From an uncultured Kiloniellales bacterium (GTDB taxonomy: Bacteria > Pseudomonadota > Alphaproteobacteria > Kiloniellales > JAKSDN01), in contig CAMYKD010000005.1 in NCBI GenBank assembly GCA_947258885.1, positions 1 through 52,034 on the forward strand: a stretch of 52,034 nucleotides of DNA. Reading direction: 5' to 3'. A program made the translations under genes and the position numbers. Shown piece after piece: positions 37,409 to 45,440 of this stretch. Every line of letters begins with the position of its first letter. The stretch's first letter is position 1. The notes under the pieces are model-generated. The model saw only the letters and a list, made by a program, of their open reading frames with translations. It ran no database searches and had not been told where the DNA came from.

Positions 37409-37657
37409 ATGAAGGCTTTACTAATTCTCATTGTGACGGCGGGGACTGTTCAGGGCGCCTCCCTAGGTCCCGATCAGACGGTCCAGATCCGCGAAATCGA
37501 GTTCTCGTCCATGGCGGCCTGCCGGCAAGCGGCGCAGCAGATGGTGAAGTCCGCGCACCGGGCCGACGACCGGGCACGGATTTTCTCGGTCGAGGAGTCG
37601 ACCAACAGGATCCTGGTGCCGGCGCCTGTGATCATCGCCGAGTGCGTCGGGACCTGA
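37409..37657 (+). CDS. small secreted protein, unknown
   Basis: 82 residues, signal peptide (about 1-17, ending VQGA), good ribosome site (GAAAGGGAAGAGCT) and a mature part with cysteines in MAACRQAA and AECVGT that could pair in the periplasm. Not recognised. It converges with the lipoprotein gene of the Mla operon over 56 bp. Confidence 0.7.
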   Translation: MKALLILIVTAGTVQGASLGPDQTVQIREIEFSSMAACRQAAQQMVKSAHRADDRARIFSVEESTNRILVPAPVIIAECVGT

Positions 37658-37713
37658 AATCCCGGCTTCCGCTTAGCATCGAGAACCTTTGGTATTCGCA
37701 GCGGCGGGCCCGG

Positions 37714-38340
37714 TCAGCGTGCGGCCGGCCTGACGGCCAAGGCCGTCCGCCGGGCGTCGGCCAGGAAGCGGTCGAAGATCTCGGCAACGGCCAGATTCAG
37801 GGCCACGATCGAGGCGTCGACGCTGTCCGCTCTGCTGGGCCGCTCGACAGCGTAGCTCTGGAGCACCAACAGGCGGTCGTCAGCCAAGCCGATCAGGGCC
37901 AGCTCAAGCTCGACAAAGACGCGAGGCGCGCCGCCACCGAGCAGCCGCTCGAAGCGCTTTATGCGGCCTCTGACCTCGAAATCCGGCCGGACCCGCATGT
38001 CCGGCGTGACCACCGATTGGGCGATCCTGCCCTGCCGGAGATAGTCGACCAGCTGTCCCTGCAGCAACCGGGTCGGCGGATCGGTCCAGTAATGGTAGTC
38101 GTGCTGCTGCATTTCGTGGGGTTGCCCCGAGGCACTGAACAGCAGCGGCCGTTCACGCAGAAGCCCGTCGGCCTCCAGGGGCGGCACCGAAACGATGCCG
38201 GGCAGACGTCGGTCCGCCGACCCGGCCCGTGGGGCCGCTATCAGGATCCTGTAATAGTGATCTCGCGGGAGCGGCGGGGCCGAGCCCAGGCAGCCGGCCA
38301 GCGCCGAGGCGGCGAGCGTCAAGAGGACGAGCCGCATCAT
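37714..38340 (-). CDS. PqiC/ABC-type transport auxiliary lipoprotein
   Basis: 208 residues with a lipobox LAGC (Cys17), so probably lipid-anchored. The body matches the DUF330/PF03886 group (HYYRILIAAPRAG, PDFEVRGRIKRFERLL), outer-membrane partners of MCE lipid-transport systems. It overlaps mlaD by 4 bp (ATGA) and is the last gene of the operon, so it likely contacts the MlaD ring from the other membrane. Confidence 0.87.
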   Translation of the reverse strand: MMRLVLLTLAASALAGCLGSAPPLPRDHYYRILIAAPRAGSADRRLPGIVSVPPLEADGLLRERPLLFSASGQPHEMQQHDYHYWTDPPTRLLQGQLVDYLRQGRIAQSVVTPDMRVRPDFEVRGRIKRFERLLGGGAPRVFVELELALIGLADDRLLVLQSYAVERPSRADSVDASIVALNLAVAEIFDRFLADARRTALAVRPAAR

Positions 38341-39359
38341 TGGACCACGCCGTTGCCGGTTTCGGGCTGGGACGAGACCTCCTCGCGCGGCGTGCCGTTC
38401 AGCAACAGACCGGGGTTCTGCCTGATGAGCCGGCTGAACTCGTTCATATTGCGCGTCGCCCCTTCGAGATTGTGAACCAGCGTATCGATGTTCCGCGCAA
38501 TAGCGCCTAGCGTGTACCGGGCATCCGTCAATGACAGTTGAACATCGTCCCGGTTGTCGTCCACCAGCCCGTCGAGGTTGGCAACCAGTTGCTCGATCTC
38601 GGCTACGCTCCTGGTCAGCTGCCGGCTGGCCGTCGCGAAATTTCGCGAGCCTTCCTCGGCGTTCCCGATGAGGCTTTCGACTGCGGCGGCGTTCTTGCCG
38701 GAGAGGACCCGCTGCACCGCTGCCGCGCTCGAGTCCAGCCGCGCGACGACGACGGCGACTTGGTCGAGCACCGCCGGCACGCGGCGCTCGATCACCAGGG
38801 CAAGCGAATTCATGGTGCCGAGCAATCGTGGCAAGTCTTCGTCGAGCGTCTGGCCGGTGCGCTCCACGAGGTCCGCGATCCTGCCGAACAGCGGCCTGAC
38901 GCCGTCGCGGCTCAAGTCGCCGAGCTCCCCCGCGGCTGCCGCCATGGCGGCGAAGACATCGCTCGGCGCCCCGCCCGGGATCTCGCCGCCGCTCGGGACC
39001 GTCGTCTCCGAGCGGCCGCCTTCTATATCCACGGTCTTGGCGGACAGAAAGTTCGTGCTGCCGATGCGTGCGGTGCTGTCGACCGGGATTCGCCAGCCCT
39101 GGTCGATGCTGAGCTTTAGGCGAAAGCGCATGCGCGCGCCCTTCGCAAGCGGCGCGATTTCTTCGACCTGGCCGACGGGATAGCCGTCGTAGCGCACCTG
39201 GGTTCCGAAATTCACGTCGGCCACGTTGTCCAGCACCGTGAAATAGGCGTCCCGCGCGCCCATCCGCCCGGCGAGCAGCGCACCCGATATCACCGCCGCC
39301 AAGACCATGGCGGCGACGAACCCGCCGACGGCGAGGTAGTTCAGGTCGTGCTTCCGCAT
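38337..39359 (-). CDS. mlaD: MCE-domain protein MlaD-like
   Basis: 340 residues from ATG 39359 (GTGAGGAC upstream). One N-terminal membrane helix (about 9-32), an MCE domain (about 38-115, with ADVNFGTQVRYDGYPVGQVEEI and FLSAKTVDIEGG) and a long helical C-terminus (about 130-320) that in MCE rings builds a lipid-conducting channel. It is much longer than E. coli MlaD. It binds or passes phospholipid across the periplasm and contacts MlaE. Confidence 0.9.
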   Translation of the reverse strand: MRKHDLNYLAVGGFVAAMVLAAVISGALLAGRMGARDAYFTVLDNVADVNFGTQVRYDGYPVGQVEEIAPLAKGARMRFRLKLSIDQGWRIPVDSTARIGSTNFLSAKTVDIEGGRSETTVPSGGEIPGGAPSDVFAAMAAAAGELGDLSRDGVRPLFGRIADLVERTGQTLDEDLPRLLGTMNSLALVIERRVPAVLDQVAVVVARLDSSAAAVQRVLSGKNAAAVESLIGNAEEGSRNFATASRQLTRSVAEIEQLVANLDGLVDDNRDDVQLSLTDARYTLGAIARNIDTLVHNLEGATRNMNEFSRLIRQNPGLLLNGTPREEVSSQPETGNGVVQ

Positions 39360-39404
39360 GTCCTCACCAATGCCTGGCTCCCAGCCCATTCCGACCCATC
39401 GGCA

Positions 39405-40247
39405 CTATGCCCCTCCCGCCAACCGGCGCAGGTACCCGGCCGGATCGACCTCGGGATCCTCGGGGCGGCGGTTCAGCAGATTCTGGATGCGCCGACTCGG
39501 GTTTCCGCGCAGACCCTCGGCCGAATCGACGGCCAGCACGCGGCCCCGGTCCAGGACCGTAATCCGATCCGCGATCTTGAATGCGCTTTGCATCTCGTGG
39601 GTGACCACGACGATGGTCATGTCCATGGCTTGGCGCAGGCGGAGGATGAGATAGTCGAACGCGGCCGCGACAGCCGGGTCGAGTCCCGCCGAAGGCTCGT
39701 CGAAGAACAGCAGCTTGGGATCCAGCACGATGGCGCGCGCGACCGCGGCGCGTTTCAGCATGCCGCCCGACAGTTCCGACGGCATGAGATCGCCGGTGCC
39801 GGCCAGATCGACCACCTCCAGCTTCAAGCGCGCGATGATGTCCATCGTCGTCTCGTCCAGTTCGGCGTGTTCGCGCAACGGCAGCTTCACGTTCTCGGCC
39901 ACGGTCATCGAGCTGAACAGGGCGCCGCCCTGGAAGGCCACGCCGATCTGACGGCGCAGGCCGGCCAGCTCCAAGGGGTCGAGCCGGGACAAATTCCGGC
40001 CGAGTACGGTCAGGCTGCCGGCGCTCGGCGATTCGAGCCCCAGCAGATGGCGCAGGAGCGTGCTCTTGCCCGACCCGCTGCCGCCCATGATCACCATGAC
40101 CTCGCCGGCCTGCACGGTCAGGTTCACGTCGAACAGGACCTGCACCGGCCCGTAATGCGCGTCCAGATGGCGCACCTCTACGACCGCGGCGCCCTCGGGC
40201 ACGGCCGCCGACCGGGGACCGGGACACGGGGAACCAGGCGCGCTCAT
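39405..40247 (-). CDS. mlaF: Mla-type ABC ATPase MlaF
   Basis: 280 residues. Walker A GGSGSGKST, VAFQGGALFSSMTVAENV (Q-loop), signature ELSGGMLKRAAVARA, Walker B LLFFDEPSAGLDP and switch His in VTHEMQSAF. SGGMxKR and DEPxAGLDP are MlaF-type. It powers the MlaE permease. The N-terminal 20 residues are Pro/Ala/Gly-rich and not conserved. One bp separates it from mlaE and 45 bp from mlaD. Confidence 0.93.
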   Translation of the reverse strand: MSAPGSPCPGPRSAAVPEGAAVVEVRHLDAHYGPVQVLFDVNLTVQAGEVMVIMGGSGSGKSTLLRHLLGLESPSAGSLTVLGRNLSRLDPLELAGLRRQIGVAFQGGALFSSMTVAENVKLPLREHAELDETTMDIIARLKLEVVDLAGTGDLMPSELSGGMLKRAAVARAIVLDPKLLFFDEPSAGLDPAVAAAFDYLILRLRQAMDMTIVVVTHEMQSAFKIADRITVLDRGRVLAVDSAEGLRGNPSRRIQNLLNRRPEDPEVDPAGYLRRLAGGA

Positions 40248-40248
40248 C

Positions 40249-41037
40249 CTACTGGGTCACCACGAAGGCGAAGATCATGTCGGTCACGACGATCGCCGAA
40301 ATGCCCTGCACCACCGACCGCGTTGTGGCCCTGCCGACGCCTTCCGCGCCGCCCGCGACCAGGGAGCCGTTGACCACGCCGACCAGCACGATCAAGACGG
40401 CGAACAAGGCGCTCTTGCCCAAACCGTGCCAGAGGTCGCCGGGCGAGAGCACCGCGATGGTTCCCGAGAGATAGGCCGCCATGGAAAGGTCGAGCGCCGC
40501 GGACACGTAGAGGCCGGCGGCCGCCAGGGCCACGAGGTTCGCCCACATGGTCAGCACCGGAAGCATGACCACCAAAGCAAGCAGCGCAGGAGCGACCAGG
40601 AAGCGCACGGGATCGATGCCGATCACCTTGAGGGCATCGAGTTCCTGGTTGATCGACATCGTGGCGAGGCGCGCCGCCAGGGCGGAGCCGGAACGCCCGG
40701 CGACCAGGATGCCCATGATCAGGGGCGAGAACTCCCGCGTGACCGACAGGGCGATCCCCACATGGGCCAGGGATTCCGCGCCGAACAGGCCCAGCGAATA
40801 GAGGCTTTGAATGGCCAGCATGAGACCCACCGTGGCCGAAAGCAGGGTGGCGATCGGCAGCGCCAGGATGCCCATTTCCGTCATCTGGGCCGCCACGGCG
40901 GCCAGGCGCACCGGCTGCCGCCAGCGCCGGCCAGCGAAGATCCAGCGCAGCGACTGGCCCAGCAGGGCCGCGGAATAACCGATCTCGTCCAGGCTCCGGA
41001 CGGCGCCGCGGCCCAAGTTCTCGATCCCTCGCAGCAC
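40249..41037 (-). CDS. mlaE: Mla-type permease MlaE
   Basis: 262 residues from GTG 41037, with GGAGGGG about 10 bp upstream; the frame is open further upstream through the STAS gene but that part is antisense-like and unconserved. About five membrane helices. The signature loop ILVAGRSGSALAARLATMSINQELDALKVIGIDP is the MlaE family element that docks on MlaF. Directly follows the STAS gene by 20 bp. Confidence 0.93.
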   Translation of the reverse strand: MLRGIENLGRGAVRSLDEIGYSAALLGQSLRWIFAGRRWRQPVRLAAVAAQMTEMGILALPIATLLSATVGLMLAIQSLYSLGLFGAESLAHVGIALSVTREFSPLIMGILVAGRSGSALAARLATMSINQELDALKVIGIDPVRFLVAPALLALVVMLPVLTMWANLVALAAAGLYVSAALDLSMAAYLSGTIAVLSPGDLWHGLGKSALFAVLIVLVGVVNGSLVAGGAEGVGRATTRSVVQGISAIVVTDMIFAFVVTQ

Positions 41038-41057
41038 GCTGAGGCGCCCCTCCGGGT

Positions 41058-41384
41058 CTAGGACGCCAGCGCCGCATCGAGATCGGGGTGGATCGCGAAG
41101 ACCTTGTCCAACCGCGCCAGCTCGAAAACGCGCATCGCTTGGACGCTGGCCGAGAACAGCTTGAGCGCGGTCCCGTTCCTCGCCGCAATCTGCATGGCCT
41201 CGACCAGACTCGCGATCCCGGAACTGTCCAGATATGACACGTCCGAGAGGTCGACCAGCAGGTCCTTGCCGTGGGACACGCCATCGAGCAGCAGGCCGCG
41301 AACCGTGGTGCAATGCTCCAGGTCCACGTCGCCCGACAGCTTGACGACGACCTTGCCGTCGATTTCGCTTACTTCGTCACGCAT
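41058..41384 (-). CDS. STAS-domain protein (RsbV-like, candidate MlaB)
   Basis: 108 residues, whole length STAS. Asp53-Ser54-Ser55-Gly56 (LDSSG) contains the phosphorylatable Ser of anti-sigma antagonists. The terminal helix (VFELARLDKVFAIHPDLDAAL) is typical. It lies 6 bp after an RsbW-like gene and 20 bp before mlaE. From the RsbW side it should be the kinase substrate; from the Mla side it occupies the place of MlaB, the STAS subunit of MlaFEDB. Which role, or both, cannot be decided from sequence. Confidence 0.9.
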   Translation of the reverse strand: MRDEVSEIDGKVVVKLSGDVDLEHCTTVRGLLLDGVSHGKDLLVDLSDVSYLDSSGIASLVEAMQIAARNGTALKLFSASVQAMRVFELARLDKVFAIHPDLDAALAS

Positions 41385-41390
41385 TCCGGG

Positions 41391-41846
41391 TCACTCCAAC
41401 CGTTTCATCAATCGCAAGAGGTTGCCTTGGCCGTCCGGGGCCGGCTTGTATTCGACGCTGTCCATGATCGAGTGGATGAAATGGGTGCCGAGCTGGCCCG
41501 GCCTCACGTCGTTCAGATCGCGCGGCTTGATCCCCGTGGGATCCATCGGCGGCGCGAAGTCGCGCAACAGCAGGACCATGCCGGCCTGACAGCGGAAGAC
41601 GGCAAGCACGACCTCGCCGTCCTCGTCGTTCCGATAGGCGTGGACAAGGATGTTCTTGCAGGCCTCGTCGAGCGCAAGGACGATGTCCCGGGCGTCCGTC
41701 TCGCCGAAACCACAGTGCCGGGCCCCGGCCAATACGCTGGCACGGACCTTCTTGAGCACCTCGAGCCTGGCGGCAAAGCGTTGCTCGAACAGCAGCTCGA
41801 GCGGGGCGGGCTCCAGGGTGTCGTCAAAGGGCGCCGTACTAGTCAT
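41391..41846 (-). CDS. RsbW-like anti-sigma/STAS kinase
   Basis: 151 residues from ATG 41846, overlapping the phosphatase stop by 8 bp. HATPase_c_2 fold with N-box ALDEACKNILVHAY (Glu, Asn and His present). The G1 region reads RDFAPPMDP rather than DxGxG, and the G2 region reads GTHFIHSIMD, so nucleotide binding may be altered or use variant loops. In the classical scheme it phosphorylates the STAS protein and sequesters a sigma factor; no sigma gene is nearby. Confidence 0.87.
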   Translation of the reverse strand: MTSTAPFDDTLEPAPLELLFEQRFAARLEVLKKVRASVLAGARHCGFGETDARDIVLALDEACKNILVHAYRNDEDGEVVLAVFRCQAGMVLLLRDFAPPMDPTGIKPRDLNDVRPGQLGTHFIHSIMDSVEYKPAPDGQGNLLRLMKRLE

Positions 41847-43077
41847 GGCGGCTGACCCAGGCATCGTCGATGGCGAGCACGGTGAGGTCGTCCCGGGCTT
41901 CCCAACCTTCGTGATCCAATTCCGCCAGCAGGGCGTTCAGCCGCTCCGCGAGAGGCAGGTCTGCGTGGCTTTCGACCAGCTGGATCAGGCCTTCGACGCC
42001 AAGCGCCTCCTGTTCGCCGTAGCGGTACTCGGTGAGGCCGTCGGTGAAGATGTAGAACTCGCCGCCGGCCAGCTCGATCCCGTGAGTCTCGAACGTGAGG
42101 TCCGGCAGGATCCCGAGCGGCGGCGCCTCGGCCGGGAAGGACCGGTAGCTTCGGTCGGGCGCGCGCAGCAAGGGCGGCTCGTGGCCGGCATTGGCAAACC
42201 AAAGCGCGCCCGTCTCATGGTCGTAGATGCCGGCCACCATGGTCACGAACATGCCGCGGCTCGCCGTCTCGCAGGTTTCGCGATTGATCGCCGCCAGGAG
42301 GTCCGCAGGATCGTCGTAGGTCTTGGCCAGGCAGCGGAACAGGCCGGCCGCCTTGGCCATCAGCAGGGCGGCGTTCATGCCCTTGCCCGACACGTCGGCC
42401 AGCGCGAAGGGGATGCGCCGCTCGTCGAGAGGAAAGAAATCGAAGAAATCCCCGGACACCAGGCGGGCCGGCCGGTTGAGGCCGACCACCGGGAATCCGG
42501 CCGGATCGGCATGCGGCAGAAGGTTGCGTTGGATCTCGGCCGCGAGTTCCAGATCGCGGCCGACGCCTTTCTGGCAGTCCAGCGCATACGTCAAGCGATC
42601 GTTCGAAATGGCGAGCGCGGCCGCGCCCGCGGCCGCCGCGAGGAGTCCGGACTCGTCGGGCGTGAAGGCTCCGTTACGCTTGTTCGCCACCGCCAGCACC
42701 CCCAGGCGGTTGCCGTTCAGGGTGAGCGGTGCGCAGAGAAGCGAATGCCAGGCGCTGTCGCCGCAGCGCAGCGGGTCCTGATAATCGCACTCGACGGTGC
42801 CGTGCTCGAGACAGCGGGCGAATAGAGGGTCGCCCTGGGGGACGAGACCGCCGATAGCCCCCATGGAGCCGCGGCAGAACAGGGCCCCGTCGTCCGCGGT
42901 GAGAAACAGTCCGGCCGCCTCGGCGTCGACAGCTCGGAGAATGCCCGCCAGCAGCGACGATAGGGGGCCCTCCAGATCCAGCGATACCGCGAGATCCCGG
43001 CTGAACGCAGCCAGGACCCCCAGGGGATCTGAAACCGCTTCCTCCAGCGGCAGGGCCGTATTTCGTCTAACGGACAT
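41839..43077 (-). CDS. GAF-SpoIIE (PP2C-type) serine phosphatase
   Basis: 412 residues. GAF domain (about 25-165) for ligand sensing, then a helical linker (AAEIQRNLLP) and a SpoIIE/RsbU phosphatase domain (about 190-408) with metal-ligand motifs VSGDFFDFF, LADVSGKG, IFTDGLTEYR and RDDLTVLAI. It should dephosphorylate the downstream STAS protein. First gene of the operon, divergent from the CtrA-like regulator. Confidence 0.93.
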   Translation of the reverse strand: MSVRRNTALPLEEAVSDPLGVLAAFSRDLAVSLDLEGPLSSLLAGILRAVDAEAAGLFLTADDGALFCRGSMGAIGGLVPQGDPLFARCLEHGTVECDYQDPLRCGDSAWHSLLCAPLTLNGNRLGVLAVANKRNGAFTPDESGLLAAAAGAAALAISNDRLTYALDCQKGVGRDLELAAEIQRNLLPHADPAGFPVVGLNRPARLVSGDFFDFFPLDERRIPFALADVSGKGMNAALLMAKAAGLFRCLAKTYDDPADLLAAINRETCETASRGMFVTMVAGIYDHETGALWFANAGHEPPLLRAPDRSYRSFPAEAPPLGILPDLTFETHGIELAGGEFYIFTDGLTEYRYGEQEALGVEGLIQLVESHADLPLAERLNALLAELDHEGWEARDDLTVLAIDDAWVSRHD

Positions 43078-43536
43078 AGGAACAACTTGGCTGACTGACA
43101 GGGTGGTTGCCCTATAGAGCCTAGTTGAAAAGTATTAACTACCTCTTGGCGGCCGCCAAGTCCGGGAACCGGTCGCATGACGCTTCGCCGTGGCCGAGCC
43201 GTCAGGTGACGCGAACACACAACTCGGGCCCGGCCGCGCGGCAGCCCCGAACGGACACGGAACGATTCCGCTTTCTTCTTCAGTCGTTTGACAGGAAGAA
43301 CCGGACATTCCGTGCCAAGGACCGTCGTACGTAACCTCCCGTATGCGCGGTCCCTTACGTAGTTTTCCGAATTGTCCATGGTTAACGGGCGATGGATCTT
43401 CCCGCCTGACGATCCGGTCGGGGACCGCGGTTCCCGGCCAAGGAAAACTCGAGAGCCGACACGAAAGCGGAGCGGGGCTGTCAGGGTCCCAGGGTGCGGC
43501 GCGGAACTCTCGTTGAACCCGGACCAGGAGGTGGCC
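43078..43536. other. divergent regulatory region between phosphatase and CtrA-like gene
   Basis: 459 bp without a supported gene. It holds a perfect 16-bp palindrome CTTGGCGGCCGCCAAG (43145-43160), an AT-rich stretch (about 43112-43140) that may be the operon promoter, and GGTTAACG near 43379. I could not assign definite -10 or -35 hexamers. Confidence 0.6.
43145..43160. promoter_or_regulatory. 16-bp palindrome, candidate operator
   Basis: CTTGGCGGCCGCCAAG, 68 bp upstream of the phosphatase start. GC-rich palindromes occur by chance in such DNA, but a perfect 16-mer in this divergent gap is notable. Confidence 0.4.
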
Positions 43537-44250
43537 GTGCGCACACTACTCATCGAAGACAATGCCTTGCTGGCAACGAGCATCCAGAAGATGCTGAACT
43601 CGGCGCACATCATCTGCGACACGGCCAACACGGGCGAGGAGGGGACCGAGATCGCCCGGATCTACGACTACGACGTCATCCTCCTCGACCTCACGCTACC
43701 CGACAGTCACGGTTTTGACGTGTTGCGACGGCTTCGCCGCGGCGGGGTCAAGACACCGGTCGTGATCGTTTCGGGCTGCGCGGAGCTGGACGGCAAGATC
43801 AAGGCCCTGAAAATGGGGGCCGACGACTACCTGACGAAGCCCTTTCAAATGCGAGAGCTGATCGCCCGAATTCGGGCCATCGTGCGGCGCGTCAGGGGCC
43901 ACAGCGACCCGGTCATCCGCACCGGCAGACTGTCGGTGGATTTGACGGCGCGCGTCGCCAAGGTGGACGACCGGCCTTTGCCGTTGCCGCCCAAGGAGTA
44001 CGCGATACTCGAGCTCCTCTCGCTGCACAAGGGGCGGACGCTCGACAAGACGACCTTTCTCGACCACCTCTACGGCGGGGTCGACGAGCCCGATCTCAAG
44101 ATCATCGACGTCTTCATCTGCAAGCTGCGCAAGAGGCTGAAGGCCGCGACCGGGGGCGAGCACTACCTCCAGACGGATTGGGGTCACGGCCACATGCTCT
44201 GCGACCTACCGCCAAAGACCGCAGCCCACGAGGCCCCGGTCACAGCGTGA
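43537..44250 (+). CDS. CtrA-family response regulator (OmpR/PhoB type)
   Basis: 237 residues from GTG 43537, preceded by AGGAGGTGG; a longer frame upstream is not coding-like. Receiver (about 1-118) with phosphoacceptor Asp in VILLDLTLPD, SGCAELDGKIKALKMGADDYLTKPF, then a winged-helix domain. The region from EYAILELLSLHKGRTLDK through HLYGGVDEPDLKIIDVFICKLRKRL is CtrA-like, including the DNA-recognition helix. The end (DWGHGHMLCD instead of the usual WGRGYVL) is diverged. Probably a CtrA paralogue rather than CtrA itself. Confidence 0.87.
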   Translation: MRTLLIEDNALLATSIQKMLNSAHIICDTANTGEEGTEIARIYDYDVILLDLTLPDSHGFDVLRRLRRGGVKTPVVIVSGCAELDGKIKALKMGADDYLTKPFQMRELIARIRAIVRRVRGHSDPVIRTGRLSVDLTARVAKVDDRPLPLPPKEYAILELLSLHKGRTLDKTTFLDHLYGGVDEPDLKIIDVFICKLRKRLKAATGGEHYLQTDWGHGHMLCDLPPKTAAHEAPVTA

Positions 44251-44335
44251 ACCAGCTGCCGCGGGAGACCTCCGCGTCACCGCGAAAGGCCAAGTTGCGG
44301 GACACCCGGCCATGGAGTGTGGCACCATTGCCGCC

Positions 44336-45124
44336 ATGGCTTGGGATCCGTCATGCTATCTGCGCTTCGGCGCCCAGCGGCTGCGGCCGGCGGCGGAGCT
44401 TCTGGCGCGCGTGCCGCTCACCGCTCCGGACTCGATCGTCGACCTCGGCTGCGGACCCGGCAATGCCACCAGGCTGCTCGCCGACCGCTGGCCCCTGGCG
44501 GACCTTACCGGGGTCGATCGTTCACCGGAGATGCTCGCCAAGGCGCGCCGGGACGGACCCGACGCCGGCTGGGTCGAGGCGGACCTGGCGGATTGGACGC
44601 CGGGCCGGCGGTTCGACCTGCTGTACTCGAACGCGACGCTGCACTGGCTCGATCACCACGACGTCCTCTTCCCGCGACTGATGACCTTCTTGCGGCCAGG
44701 CGGCGTGCTCGCCGTTCAAATGCCCAGAAACTTCGCGGCGCCGTCCCACGTGCTGTTGCGCGATACGGCCGCCTCGGGCCCTTGGGCGGCGCAGCTGGCG
44801 AACGTTCTGCGGGAAGATCCGGTCGGCGAGCCGGCCTTCTACTATGGCCTCCTGAGCGGATCCGCATCGTCCATCGATATCTGGGAGACCGAATATCTTC
44901 AGGTCCTGGAGGGCGAGGACGCGGTGCTGAACTGGGTCAGGGGCACCGCCCTCCGGCCGGTGATCGAGACGGTGGACGCCGAATTGCTCGGCGCCTTCGA
45001 GGCGCGCTACGCCGAACGGCTGCGCGCCGCCTATCCCCGGCGGCCGGACGACGGGCGCACCCTCTTTCCCTTCACGCGCCTGTTCGTGATCGCCGTCGCC
45101 CGGGACGAAACGCCGGGAAACTGA
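44336..45124 (+). CDS. tam: trans-aconitate 2-methyltransferase family protein Tam
   Basis: 262 residues from ATG 44336. SAM site VDLGCGPGNATRLLADRWP with acidic strand 2 (TGVDRSPEML), then Tam-type SNATLHWLDHHDVLFPRLM, VLAVQMPRN and the C-terminal LFPFTRLFVIAVAR. Tam methylates trans-aconitate, which leaks from aconitase and inhibits it. The stop codon lies in the first copy of a 14-bp tandem repeat. It follows the CtrA-like gene by 85 bp. Confidence 0.87.
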   Translation: MAWDPSCYLRFGAQRLRPAAELLARVPLTAPDSIVDLGCGPGNATRLLADRWPLADLTGVDRSPEMLAKARRDGPDAGWVEADLADWTPGRRFDLLYSNATLHWLDHHDVLFPRLMTFLRPGGVLAVQMPRNFAAPSHVLLRDTAASGPWAAQLANVLREDPVGEPAFYYGLLSGSASSIDIWETEYLQVLEGEDAVLNWVRGTALRPVIETVDAELLGAFEARYAERLRAAYPRRPDDGRTLFPFTRLFVIAVARDETPGN

Positions 45125-45235
45125 CGCCGGGAAACTGACGCCGGGAAACTGACGCCGGGGAACTGACGCCGGGGAACTGACGCCGGGGAACTGACGCCGG
45201 GGAACTGACGCCGGGGAACTGACGCCGGAACTGAC
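45112..45235. repeat. 14-bp tandem repeat (VNTR) at the 3' end of tam
   Basis: Eight 14-bp units and a shortened ninth of 12 bp. The first three are GCCGGGAAACTGAC and the next five GCCGGGGAACTGAC, differing in one base, so the variants are sorted rather than mixed. The tam stop codon (45122-45124) lies in unit 1. The rest of the 316-bp gap to mlaC (45236-45440) shows nothing else recognisable beyond its ribosome site. Confidence 0.97.
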
Positions 45236-45440
45236 GCCGCCCGCCCCCGCCGCGAGGGGGTGAATTTGCTCTGGCATTCCTTTACGATTGTAGTAATGAG
45301 TGGTTCCTGAGCTTGTTGCGCGATCCGAGCCGCTATTGGCATTTGGGTTCGGACACCCGCGCGGCCGGGGCAAGAGGAATACCGCCAAAACCAAGCGGTG
45401 CCGAAATCGGGCGCCGTGAGCGCAGCGGAGGGGAAACCGA

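Noticed and set aside
37156-38475. 439-codon plus-strand frame over the Mla lipoprotein
   Set aside because: Most of it is antisense to a real lipoprotein gene; only its first 30 residues look protein-like.
43125-43138. TTGA-N6-TTAA, a CtrA-box-like sequence
   Set aside because: The canonical spacing is seven; this is six and one base off, so it is not called.
43240-43290. GGAAC and CGTT elements resembling an EcfG-type stress promoter
   Set aside because: The spacing (21 bp) is too long for the known consensus.
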